Source of the DNA: Escarpia spicata
Lineage: Eukaryota > Annelida > Polychaeta > Sabellida > Siboglinidae
Length of the DNA: 64,000 nt
Direction of reading: 5' to 3'
NCBI GenBank assembly: GCA_963995525.1
Contig: OZ023210.1
Coordinates: 65,274,921 to 65,338,920, forward strand
In this document: positions 11,889-21,989 of the stretch, piece by piece
Position numbering within the stretch: position 1 is the first letter of the stretch
Layout of the letters: each line of letters begins with the position of its first letter
Notes under the pieces: generated by a model
Seen by the model: only the letters and a program-made list of their open reading frames with translations
Database searches by the model: none
What the model was told of the DNA's origin: nothing
Made by a program: the position numbers and the translations under genes

Positions 11889-12078
11889 ATCGTATTCCTC
11901 ACACGTTTCCGTCTGTCAAATCGTTATTACTCCAAGAACTGTGGAGTCACGTGTACAGCAGGTATGTAAAAGCTTCAGGGTGTAGCGTTTTATCTGATGC
12001 CAGTTTGAACAACATGTTCTATCAATATCTTCATAACCATGTTATAAATACTCTCAAAAATTCACATTGAGGCTGTAC

Positions 12079-12303
12079 AAAAACCTCCAATTGCACCCGT
12101 CCGAAGCTCGCCTAAAACCAATATTTTGGGAAGTTGCGTGGATCTTGGAGTGCAATTTGAGGTTTTTGGTCAGCTTCAAGCGAGCGGATAAAAATTGACA
12201 TGGTTTTTTTGGCGAGCCTCAGGATGGGGTGCAAATTTAGGTTTTTGAAAATCCTCAAGGTCGGTTTTTGGCGACCTTCGGACGGGTGCAATTGGAGGTT
12301 TTT
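12079..12303. mobile_element. Fold-back (MITE-like) element
   Basis: The left arm 12079-12106 and right arm 12276-12303 are perfect 28-bp reverse complements (the left arm contains AACCTCCAATTGCACCCGTC). With mismatches the pairing extends inward to about 40 bp. The interior carries further copies of GGTTTTTGGCGA-like units. It contains no coding sequence. It lies between the two copies of the gene 1 3' end, close to the duplication boundary. Confidence 0.8.
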
Positions 12304-12534
12304 GGCGAGTCTCAGCCCCCCCCCCCCGATATTCACCACGTTCCGTCGTTAGTGTAACCAGGTTCTACCCATAGCAAAGGGTTGGACAAGGTATACACTG
12401 CTTAATTTAGAGTGAACCAGAGTGTTATAGCCCAAGTCAAACAGGGTTTATAATATATATTTACTCGGTCAGTGGTAAGACAACCCACTGCCCTTAACAA
12501 ACATGTTGGTCACGTTCCATTACTTGGTCGTCAG

Positions 12535-12699
12535 GTCGATGATACCGGAGTCGAGACGGTCTTTGGCTGTCCGTATGTGACCCCGGTTGACACCCAGCCA
12601 GAGAGCAACTACACCCGCACACACGACTTCACAATGACAACGACAACAGCAACTACTACTACAACTACTACTACAAGGACCGTGCCCAGTTGGGGCTGA
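12535..12699 (+). CDS. Gene 1 terminal exon, copy 2, with poly-Thr tail
   Basis: A GGTCGTCAG acceptor is followed by VDDTGVETVFGCPYVTPVDT, Q-P-E-S-N-Y-T-R-T-H-D-F, a Thr run with one Ala, and a stop at 12697-12699. Reading frame, acceptor and exon layout are preserved relative to 9538-9705. The Cys and the N-Y-T-R motif are retained, so it still looks usable. It could be an alternative last exon or a leftover of a partial gene duplication; cDNA would decide. Confidence 0.78.
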   Translation, partial: VDDTGVETVFGCPYVTPVDTQPESNYTRTHDFTMTTTTATTTTTTTTRTVPSWG

Positions 12700-13734
12700 G
12701 GCGTTGTTGTCTGGCACGACATCTGAATTGCAGCTAGAACGTTGTAACTCGAGTGACGGGGGAAAGACGTCGATGCCCATTTCTCCAGCTGCACCATCCT
12801 TGACGCTCACAAAAAATAAACACAATTCACAAATTACTGAAGGGCTCAACGTCCCACTCTAAATATTCGTGGACTCATTATTCCGACGCCATTGTACAAT
12901 AAATCAGTGATTCTAGTTGATCTCATTGCATGATGATCGACTAGGAACATTCTTGTATCGTGTTTGTGTGTGAATATGTTAACACAGTCTTTCTTAAGCT
13001 TTAATTCAAAAAGTATTCGTTAGTATTTTGTTTAGGTTATAGTACTAAGACAAACTACTTGCGTTACATTTTAAAACATAATTTTAAAGAATCAACAAGC
13101 CATTTGCTTCGTGTTTTGACATTGATATATGTTATATGTGTATAGGAATTATTGTAAGCCAATAAACCCAACATGACGTATGTGTCTGTTGAGCCACGAG
13201 GTGGCAATGTGACCCTGGTCAATGTGTCACACACGTCTTGTAGTGCGCGTGTATGACTGCTCGTCTCGCTTAGTTGAATCAAACAAATTACTGTACCTAA
13301 CACATGTGTTGTCTTTCACAACAACGTCCGAGAATCCTGCAACTACTGTTGGATGACACGTTACAGTGATTGCAAGGCGTAGGCGTAGGCGTACCTGTCC
13401 TACATAGGTGTCAATCGATGTCTCACGGAGCACCTGTGCACGCGACTGTGCGCTGTATTATTAAGACTGTGAGTGACAGTCCATTTACTGACCGTGCCGT
13501 CAATGGACGGCTGCTGATGACTGTGCACACATGCAAACCACACACAGTACACGTAAGTTTCTGCAGATAAACTATCATGGCTTTATATTTATACTATTGT
13601 TAATAATTAAATAAGTAAAAGTTTTCTGTGTTGTTGTAGTTCAATAATGTGATTATACTTTTGCATCTGTACATGTAAGCCGATTTCTTCCTTGGACGTG
13701 TAATTACTGTTATCAAGCGTGTGACATAACCGAA

Positions 13735-13740
13735 AATAAA
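13735..13740 (+). terminator. Poly(A) signal, terminal-exon copy 2
   Basis: AATAAA in the same context as at 11883, about 1.04 kb after the copy 2 stop codon. Confidence 0.55.
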
Positions 13741-14179
13741 ATCGTGTTCCTCACACGAGTCCATGTTTCATTTAATTCTGACTGCAAGAAATGTGAATTC
13801 ACGTATGCAGCTGGAATGTCATATCTACAAGGTCTGGTGTTTTATATGATTTTCTCTTATCTATCAATATTTTCACCATTTTACGATGTAGCTAGATAAC
13901 TTCCATTGCAGACTGCATCGCTTTAGTTAGGGTTCAACGCTGTGTTACGCCGCTAGTCAAAAAGGTTGTATAATCCATTAATTATTTACGGATAATTATT
14001 ATATTACTTATCACCTACTGTAATGTGTGTATTTTGTTAGTAAATGAAACCTGTCGTGGGAACGTTTGAAGCGTTTTATACAGTACACCCGGCATAATTA
14101 TGTGGATATTCGAACGCCAATTTGAATTAATTCGAGGTATACATTCAACCTCAAATATTGCATAACGCAATATCCTCAT

Positions 14180-14470
14180 GACTGCTCAAAGCGCATTACA
14201 CTTTACTCCCTGGCAGACCTGTTCAGTCGAACACTATCTCAAATTCTCTGGGAATAAATGGGCGAAGACATTTCGTACACAAATAGCCACCACTCACTGT
14301 CTATAGCCAGGTACTTATTCACACAACTGAGTGAACTGAAGCAAAGTAGAATAAATGAACTAGCCCAGAATTCAACACCGCCGCACAGGATTCGAACCAG
14401 GGTTCTCTCAGTCGAACCATTGAAAATCGCCGCAGTGGAAACAAAATGATGCAGAAGACCCTGCGGCATT
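14180..14470 (-). mobile_element. tRNA-derived SINE (Deu-like body), reverse copy
   Basis: The reverse strand reads GGTTCGAATCCTGTGCGGCG (RNA polymerase III B box) near 14400, then a TTCAGTTCACTCAGTTGTGT and AAGTACCTGGCTATAGAC body, and ends CGCTTTGAGCAGTC. This is the same element as at 45199-45510. Family naming is by recollection of Deu-domain SINEs and is tentative. Confidence 0.8.
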
Positions 14471-14472
14471 TC

Positions 14473-14812
14473 ATACACTAATCACATCACCATTGAAGAA
14501 ATCAGAAAAATAACCACTCGGCACGTGGGTCACTACGAAGGTCTTCTGACCACAGTGAAGAAGGGGAAGCTGAGTTGGTATGGGCATGTAACACGATTGA
14601 GTTGGTTCACAAAAACAATACTTCAAGGAATAGTGCCGGGGAAAAGAAAACAGGATAGACAGACGACGAAGTGGACAGATGACATTGAGGAATGGCTGGC
14701 AATAAGCAACAGCACACCACCGCAAAGACTCGACTCGACTCGTGCATCGTTGATCGATGCAGCACCCCTACGACCCCCTACGCGGGTTACGGGATCAGTA
14801 AGTAAGCAGCAT
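14473..14812 (+). mobile_element. RTE-like LINE 3' fragment
   Basis: The translation contains H-I-T-I-E-E-I-R-K-I, then LLTTVKKGKLSWYGHVTR, K-T-I-L-Q-G-I-V and W-T-D-D-I-E-E-W. This is the C-terminal tail of the RT family also present on the reverse strand at 60.5-63 kb. No upstream RT is present, so this is a short 5'-truncated insertion. Confidence 0.85.
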
Positions 14813-14814
14813 TT

Positions 14815-14990
14815 TTTCAATTCAGTTCAATTCTTTATTTCCAATTGAACATATTTTGCTTATTGGCAGTTCCCCCCAACATCAATACTACAACACGTGC
14901 ATTATAGTGAACGCATTGTAGTACTTGGTCATTCCGTGACCGGGGGTCGTCGTACAACTTAAGTAATTACATACTATGCTATTACTAATG
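14815..14990 (-). mobile_element. Possible LINE 3' terminus
   Basis: TTCAATTCAGTTCAATTCTT followed by TATTTCC resembles the tail seen at 10778 and is immediately adjacent to the RTE-like fragment. Only the tail motif supports this. Confidence 0.4.
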
Positions 14991-16195
14991 TAAACCATTA
15001 CTACATTCACACTTCCAGGTGAATTCTTATCAGTAAGTGGTTGTCTGTGCGTGCGTGCGTGCGTGCGTGCGTATTTGTGTCTATCTGCGTGCGAATGATG
15101 TACGTTCATCGTACTTGTATGATCGGTTTAATACAAATAAAAAATACACCCTGCGTGATCTAAAACATTATTGCAGCAATTCGTAAACATTGCGTCGCGT
15201 CCCAAAATTACGCCGTTACAGTCAGAACTTTCCTTCATTTGCTACCCTGCCCATTAACCAGATGCTTTCATGACGAATTATTTATGAAGAATGTTGCACG
15301 GATTTTATGCACCCATATACACGCCACACCAAATTCATGCCACACGCATTTTATTTAATCGGTGCTATGCTAGATTCACTCGAAGTACACAATATTCATT
15401 CTGCTTTTCCTTTCATAATATTTGTGGTTCAGTATAAATGAGGAAATGACTATCGATAAACTAATGGCACACTTGCCATGTGAAGCACATTGCTTTAGAT
15501 CCGAATCGCGCTAAGTAGTTATTATGTCACATAAAATTATATACTGCGACATCAACAAAACATTATGTTTTCTCCCAGACTTGTTGCTATGATCACATAA
15601 CATGTAAAGGCCATATTGTAAAGGTGATGTGTGTTTCTCGAATTGTTATCGTTTATTTATGTATTTTCTTAATACTATATAGTGTATAATTATGTTGAAG
15701 GCATACTGCCCGCGAAACTGTGTTTAATTAGCTTGTAGTATTTGTTACAATCATATTTTTTGGTGCGCGGAAACCAACAAAGTCCGGTAGTGAGTCTGAT
15801 CACGCCATGTGATACGCTCTAAAAAATAATTTCACAAACTCGATAACAAACAGAATATTTATAACAACGTTTAAGCTAGTTGCCTATTCTTCTTCTTGAC
15901 ATAAACATTGGCGGGTTATTATCTTTGCGAATTGGTGGTGTACACAAGTTGAAAAGCGAGTGGAATTATTGATCGATATGTATTATCAGTCTAGTGAGTG
16001 ATAATAAGGTAGCTTAGGCTTCGATATGTTTGTAAACAGGAATTAACAAACCTAAGTATGTGGTAGAATATATAGGAGATAAAGTAACAGACATAAAACT
16101 ACTTACATAAGATAATATCTGAGTACGCAAGTACCTGCTTGATGCTTTGATTAGGTAGCATTGTTGTTAAAATTAAGCAAGTTTGAGTTCGGATC
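14991..16195. other. Intergenic, no gene or clear repeat
   Basis: AT-rich sequence with a short (GTGC)n tract near 15050-15070. I found no coding pattern, RNA gene or transposon end on either strand. Confidence 0.6.
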
Positions 16196-16196
16196 A

Positions 16197-18280
16197 TTCT
16201 TCTTCTTCCAATACACGCCTAGCCTCAACATGCTGAGGATATAGGCGGTGCGTGGCATGGCAGGCGAACAGGACAAATGCTTTTGTGCAATATATATAAG
16301 AACACAAATTATCGTATAAATAAACATAAATACGTGCAGAAGAACTTGTTAACATCTAAAACATGGGGTAGTACAAAGTATGGATGTTGCTTTTAAACGT
16401 ATCCAGGCTGTTCTGATTAACAATATATTGAGGGAGGGAATTCGAATGGTACTGGGGAAAAAAAGAATACAAGTGGTAGTTGCATCTGGAGTGAGGGATA
16501 ACGTAAGATAAGGAATGCTGTTTTCTAGTGACTATATTTACAGGAATAAGGTATTAGTTTGCTGGTATACCCACTAGGCCACTTGCTATCTTGTAGATCA
16601 TACATAGTTTTGCATCGGTCTTCTGTCTGATAGGGATCTCCATCCTAATGTCTGGAGCATGTCTGTTACACTGGAGGTATTGTGGTGGCGATATAAGATA
16701 TATCGGCTGCGCGGCGTTGAATAATTTCTGGTTTGTTTATTTGTGTAAGGGTATAGGGATCCCAGACAGTACAGCTGTTCTCCACGATGGGTCTGACAAA
16801 GGTGAAGTAGGCCTGAGTTTTTATCTGAATTGACGGAACGTTGAGATTTCTGCGGAGGAAGCCTAATGATCTATTTGGTTTTAGACAAATGTTATTTATT
16901 TGGGCATTCCACCGGAGATCTGAGGTTATGGTTATACCAAGATATTTTAACTGTGAAACAGTTTCTAGTGTTTGACCATGGAGCATGTATTGGTTGTTAA
17001 TTACAGTTTTGTTTCTTGTTACAGGTATGACATGGGACTTTTGAAGATTGAATTCCATGTTCCAGGTTATGGCCCATTTTCCAAGTTTGTGAAGATCTTC
17101 CTGGAGCACAGCTGTATTTGTCTTAGGCTTAAGGGCAATATACATTATGGTGTCATCAGCAAAAAGTCTAACTGTAGATGTAATATTTTCTGGGATGTCA
17201 TTGATATAAAAGAGGAATAGACAAGGGCCAAGTACATAGCCTTGTGGTACTCCTGGTGTTACGGGTACCTCAGAGGAGGCCTCGCCCTCTATTATGACTC
17301 TTTGAGTTTTGTCTGTTAAAAATGAACGAATCCAGGAATTTGTTTTGCCTTGGATGTCATAGTGATGGAGTTTGTAAATCAGTTTTCTATGGCTGACCTT
17401 ATCAAATGCTTTAGAGAAATCCATTACTATGACATCCGTTTGTGTGCCAGACTACATATGGATAACTAAGTCATGTATGAACTGAATGAGCTGTCTCGCA
17501 AGATACTTGGGAGCGAAAGCCATGTTGAAGATGATATAGAATGTTGTGTGAATGTGCATGTTTCATTATACTACTAACCAAGATATGTTCCATTAGTTTT
17601 GATGCTATGCATGACAGGGAAATGGGCCTATAATTTGAAGCTATGTATTTTTGACCATTCTTGAAAATAGGTGAGACATTTGCTTTTAGCCAGTCTGTAG
17701 GGACTTCTCCTGTAGCATATGACTTCTGAAAGATTAAAGTTAGCGATGGCGCAATTTCAACAGCTAATTCTTTTAGAATCCTTGGGTTGATGTTGTCTGG
17801 TCCTTGTGCTTTGTAAGGTTTAAGATTTTGTAGGAGTTTTAGTACACCAGCTTCTGTAATTTCTATTTCTGGCATTTCTGGTAGCGTTGGATTGGGTACT
17901 TTGGTTACTCGGGGAGATGGGTCATCTGTAAAGACTGATTGAAACTGCTGATTTAGTATCTCCGCTTTGGCTTTATGGGTTGAGTGTAGGATTCCATTTT
18001 GTTTAAGAGGCGATACCCCTGTGTGGTTTGTACGGCAGTGTTTCATGTAAGTCCAGAATCTCTTAGGATAACCTTGTTTTTGTTTACTATCTTCAGTAGA
18101 GGTGACAATTTCATTTACATAGTTCCGTTAGGTAGTTCTCAGTTGTTGCTATATAGTTTGTTTTAGATGTTTGTATTTTGGAGTGTGCTTGTGCCATTTG
18201 TATATTCTGTCCCTTTTTGTATAAGTTTCTTTAGTGTTGGTGTAATCCAGGGGTATCCGTCCCTACGTCTAGCCACTCTG
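16197..18280 (-). mobile_element. Jockey/CR1-superfamily LINE, 5' truncated, dead
   Basis: Two long reverse-strand open blocks cover the RT: 18046-17471 and 17424-16666. The 3' part continues towards 16370 with loss of frame. The left edge is a CTTCTTCTTCC tract at about 16198 (complement of a LINE tail). At the 5' end, P-W-I-T-P-T-L-K-K-L near 18240 is the endonuclease-RT linker. It is clearly different in sequence from the CR1 and L2-like copies. Confidence 0.82.
16666..17424 (-). pseudogene. Reverse transcriptase palm and thumb of the 16-18 kb LINE
   Basis: This 252-codon open block starts M-D-F-S-K-A-F-D-K-V-S-H (RT block 3). It continues with V-T-P-G-V-P-Q-G-Y-V-L-G-P (block 4, with G-Y where G-S or G-T is usual) and the intact catalytic L-F-A-D-D-T (block 5). 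K-Y-L-G-I-T-I-T-S-D-L-R-W and F-V-R-P-I-V-E follow downstream. The fingers (N-Y-R-P-I-S-L-S near 17620) are in the separate frame upstream, so a frameshift near 17430-17470 inactivates the protein. Confidence 0.85.
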
Positions 18281-18520
18281 GATGGTATGGTATGGTATGG
18301 TATGTACAACCCAGTACCTTTGACAGTGCTATCCCGAAACATACAACACGTTATTGACACTATTGCAGAAATACGCACAAGGTTATATATGCCAAATATC
18401 GTAACAACTAACATTGGCGGATGTAGAACGTGGAGAATTGTTGGTGCAGAAAAGGTATAAAACAAGTGGAAATATTGATTGATAAATATTATTCTTACCT
18501 TAATATTATTCATAAATTTA

Positions 18521-20490
18521 GTAACAGCTCAGGGAACTCCCCTGTCTGAAGCCAACGTTCACTTTGAATTCGTCTGAGATTACAGGTCCACACACCACTC
18601 TGCCCTTCGTTTCTATGTCCCTTCCACCATCCTGTCCTCTGCCTGTGGGAACCCCATCCATCTCAGTGTCGCCATTGCCATCTTTCTCGGTACCGTGTCA
18701 TAAGCTTTCTCCAGGTTTATAAAACCCACAACCATTTTCTCCTGTCCCTCAAACTTCTTTTCGATCAGCTGTCTCAGCGCAAACATTCCGTCAGCTATAC
18801 ATCTTCCTTTTCTGAAGCCATGTTGTTCTTCTCCGATTTCTCCTTCCACTATTGTTCTTATCCTTCCATCCAATATTCTCTCCAACATATTCAGCATGTG
18901 GCTCAGCAAAGTAATGCCTCTGTGTTTCACTGGGTCATGCATATCTCCCTTTCCTTTCCATACCGGAACTATTATCCCTTTTCTCCACTCCTCTGTGATC
19001 TTTCCCTCTCTCATGCAGGTATTCAACAATGCTTTTGTCCACCAGATTCCCATGCGTTCGGCCACCACAAGCATTTTCACTCGTACTTCATGAATACCAA
19101 TCGCCCGTCCTTTCTTCATCTTCTTCATTGCTCTCTCTACCTCTTCGTCCACAATCTCCTTCACCTTTACTTCTTCCTTTACTGCACTTGGCAGATCTTG
19201 TTCTTTGCTTTCTTGTTGGTTCAGCAGAGTCTTGAAATCCTCTTCCCAGACCTGTAGCACATCTTTCCAGTCCGTAACTAGCTTTTCATTCTTGTCCTTA
19301 ATCACTGTTCCAGTTTGTACATCCTTGCTGTCCTCACCCCTCTCTTGAGCCGTCTTATTGGTCATCTTCTTTCCACTCTCCCCATCTAGCTTTCTGTATA
19401 GCTCCTCTTCCATGTCTTTCTTTGCTTTATCCACAGCTCTCCTGGCTGCCTTCTTTTTCTGTCCATACAGCTGCTGTATGGCAATGCCCGGTTGTCTTCC
19501 ATTCCCCTTGATGCCTTTTATTTATTTCCATACCTCTCTCTTTTCTCCAATTGCTTTCGCTACTTCTTCGGTCCACCATGCTTGATTTTGTCTCTTCGAT
19601 GAAGCTCCTCCCTTACCTGATGTTTTGCCACATAGCTCCTCTGCTGATCCAATGAAAGCATTCTTAAAGTGCTTCCACTCCTCCTCCACAGTTCCTATTG
19701 TTGGCTTCAATTTTTCATACTCTGCTGTCACTCTGTCTCTATATGCTCTGGCTGTGTCCCCGTGACATTCCCCACCACTTAATGGTCGACCTACACTTTT
19801 AGTCTCCCTCCTCTTCTGCATACGCACAATGAAAACGAGGGGCATGTGTTGCGTAGTCATGTGTTCACCACGGATGATCTTACAGTCCGCCACAGTTGTT
19901 GTTTCCTCACTATCAGCAGGTCCAGCTCTGTCTTATGGTGTCCACTCCTATAAGATACTTTGTGGCTTTCCTTCTTTTGTAAACAATTACCCTGCCACTG
20001 CCAGCACATTTCACATCACCAACTCCACTAACTCCTGGCCCTCTCGGTTCCTTGTACCCCATCCAAATTCCCCGACAGAATTCTCTTTTCCTGTCTCCCC
20101 AGTACCCATGTGTGCATTAAAATCACGAGCTACGCACATCATCACATTCGCTTCCACCATTCCCGTCATTCTCTTGAGCTCTTCCCTGAAGGCCAATTTC
20201 TCTGACTCTGCCCTTCCTGTTTGAGGTCCATACACTGACATAATGCACAACAGTTGCTTCCTCACCATCAGCCACGCAACAATGATCGTCACTTGCCATC
20301 TTTCCACTCTCACCACATCTCTACTGATCTCCTCTGTGACTATGATGCCTACACCATTACACCTTCCATCTCCTCCTGCAAGTAGCATCTTATACCCTCC
20401 TGCCAGTGTCCTCGCTCGGTCTCCCTTCCACTTGGATTCTTGCACGCAAAACACTTATATTCTCGTCCTTTCCATCATATATAACCTAAA
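18521..20490 (-). mobile_element. RTE-like LINE, truncated at both ends, frameshifted
   Basis: Reverse strand. The apurinic endonuclease-like domain is at 20454-20011 (Q-E-S-K-W-K-G near the start, S-V-Y-G-P-Q-T-G, D-F-N-A-H-M, W-G-T-R-N-R-E-G). A linker lies at 19893-19522. RT fingers are at 19434-18613 (H-R-G-I-T-L-L-S, E-E-Q-H-G-F-R-K-G-R, F-I-N-L-E-K-A-Y-D). The copy stops just after G-F-R-Q-G-S-S-L-S near 18521, before the catalytic Y-A-D-D. The three blocks are in different frames. The type with a craniofacial-development-protein-2-like endonuclease is common in invertebrate genomes. Confidence 0.85.
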
Positions 20491-20715
20491 TAAATAAGGC
20501 AGTTTAGCGTACCGTAATTGATTATATTTAAATTAGATCACTACCGGTAACGTTAGCGTGAGAAATAGGATAGATAGTCAGCTGTGTAAATAACATCTAC
20601 TGTAACATAAATTGTGGTGTAGTATACAGGAAACAGTCTTTATCAAGACTACGTTAGCTAAGTTATTAAATAAATTCTTATATGGCGCCTTGCTAGCGGC
20701 AAGTCAAGGCAAAGC

Positions 20716-21880
20716 GACACTTGGTATGCGATCACTGCCACAGCTGGGTGGATTTTGCCTTGTCCGGCTGTGGGAAGTCATGGGCAGATACTAACGAAGA
20801 CGGATTCACCTTTCAGTGCTTGGGGTGTTGTGAGGTGGAGTGTCTGCAGAAGGAGATAGTTAGGTTGACAGATACTGTGAAGGGGATGTAGATGAGAATC
20901 AGCAAGGAGACGGTGGAATGGAGAGAGACGACAGGGAGAGAGTAAGGAATACTGTGAGACTGAAGGAGCAGAGTAGTGGCAAGAAGACTGTGGAAATGTG
21001 TATGAGAAGTGGGAAGGTGATCGGAGGGGAAGAAATTGGAGAATCAACGACAGAAAACGTGACAGGCGTGAAGGTGACAGAGGAGAAAGTCACTGTAGAG
21101 AAGTAGGGAGGCAAAATGGGACTGGAGAGGAGAGAAGAAAATGCGATGGTAGGAAAAATGAAGGGACGAAAGGAAGTGAGAGTAAATGTGATAGAAGAAA
21201 AGTCGATAAAAAAGACGATGACAGGAGGAAAGGTGACAAGAGAAAAAGCGAAAGAATGGAACGGAAGAGAATGTGACAGGAGAGAAGACGGCATGCAGGG
21301 GAAAAGACAACAATCAGACAGGAGAAGGGGTTACTCTGAGACAGTAACAGAGGGGGCAATGAGAAAAGATAGGGTGTTCATGGGCGTCTCTATTCTGAGA
21401 AAGACAGATAAGACATTAAGCGAGGGGGAGGACATCGTTGTTTGTCTACCGGGGACTAGGATAGAACATGTGACTGAAAGGGTAGAGAAGATATTGGGGA
21501 AATGCAAGGGAGGGTCTACACTAGTACACGTAGGAACAAATAATGCAGACAGGGAGGGGACAACTGGGATAGTACAGAAGTACAGACAGTTAGTGAGGAA
21601 GCTAAAGAAGACAAGAGTTGAACAGATTATTCTCTCAGGAATTTGCCAGTAATATGAGGAAGAGGGGCAACATACAGGCACTATAAGAGGATGGCGATCA
21701 ACGCACTAGTTGAGCAGATGTGTGAAGAAGAGGGGGTGGGAATCACAGATATATGGATATATTTTGTTGGGAGGGAAGATATGTAGATGAGAGATGGTCT
21801 CCATCTAAGTGGAAATGGGGCAGCAGTTTTCTCAGAGAACCTACTGCGATCTGTTGACAGTGGGACAGGTTGCATCTATT
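20716..21880 (+). pseudogene. CR1 ORF1 remnant: Cys-rich finger plus SGNH/GDSL-type esterase
   Basis: The N-terminal piece has a C-x2-C...C...C-x2-C-C arrangement (V-C-D-H-C-H-S-W, then F-Q-C-L-G-C-C), resembling the zinc-binding start of CR1 ORF1 proteins. A charged middle follows. Near 21421-21650 come E-G-E-D-I-V-V-C-L-P-G and L-V-H-V-G-T-N-N-A-D, the block III region of SGNH hydrolases (usually V-G-T-N-D). Near 21790-21830 come D-G-L-H-L-S-G-N-G-A-A-V-F (block V with catalytic Asp/His). In-frame stops (for example TAG at about 20888) make it a pseudogene. Confidence 0.78.
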
Positions 21881-21989
21881 TAAAGTAGATTCGCCGGGTG
21901 ACCCACAGAGAAGCCTGAAACTGGAGGCAGAGATAAAGACCGCACAAATAAATCAGCAAAAAACAGTCTGGAAAACTGTTCTGAAACCA

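Larger units (their letters stand above)
12440..13880 (+). repeat. Second copy of the gene 1 3'-end module (terminal exon + 3' UTR)
   Basis: Segments match the 9500-12000 region in the same order. They are the intron end plus terminal exon (9516 versus 12513); CAATGTGACCCTGGTCA (10563 versus 13205); the CATTTACT/TTAATGGAC block with a following TTTCTGCAG (11570-11665 versus 13481-13565); and the AATAAA context with downstream ACAGCAGG/GCAGCTGG (11880-11960 versus 13730-13815). Length differences come mainly from the LINE remnant and microsatellites in the first copy. Confidence 0.8.

Noticed and set aside
18613..20454. Host gene related to craniofacial development protein 2
   Set aside because: The endonuclease is directly followed by RT fingers and is frameshifted; such database names usually reflect RTE-type LINE endonucleases.
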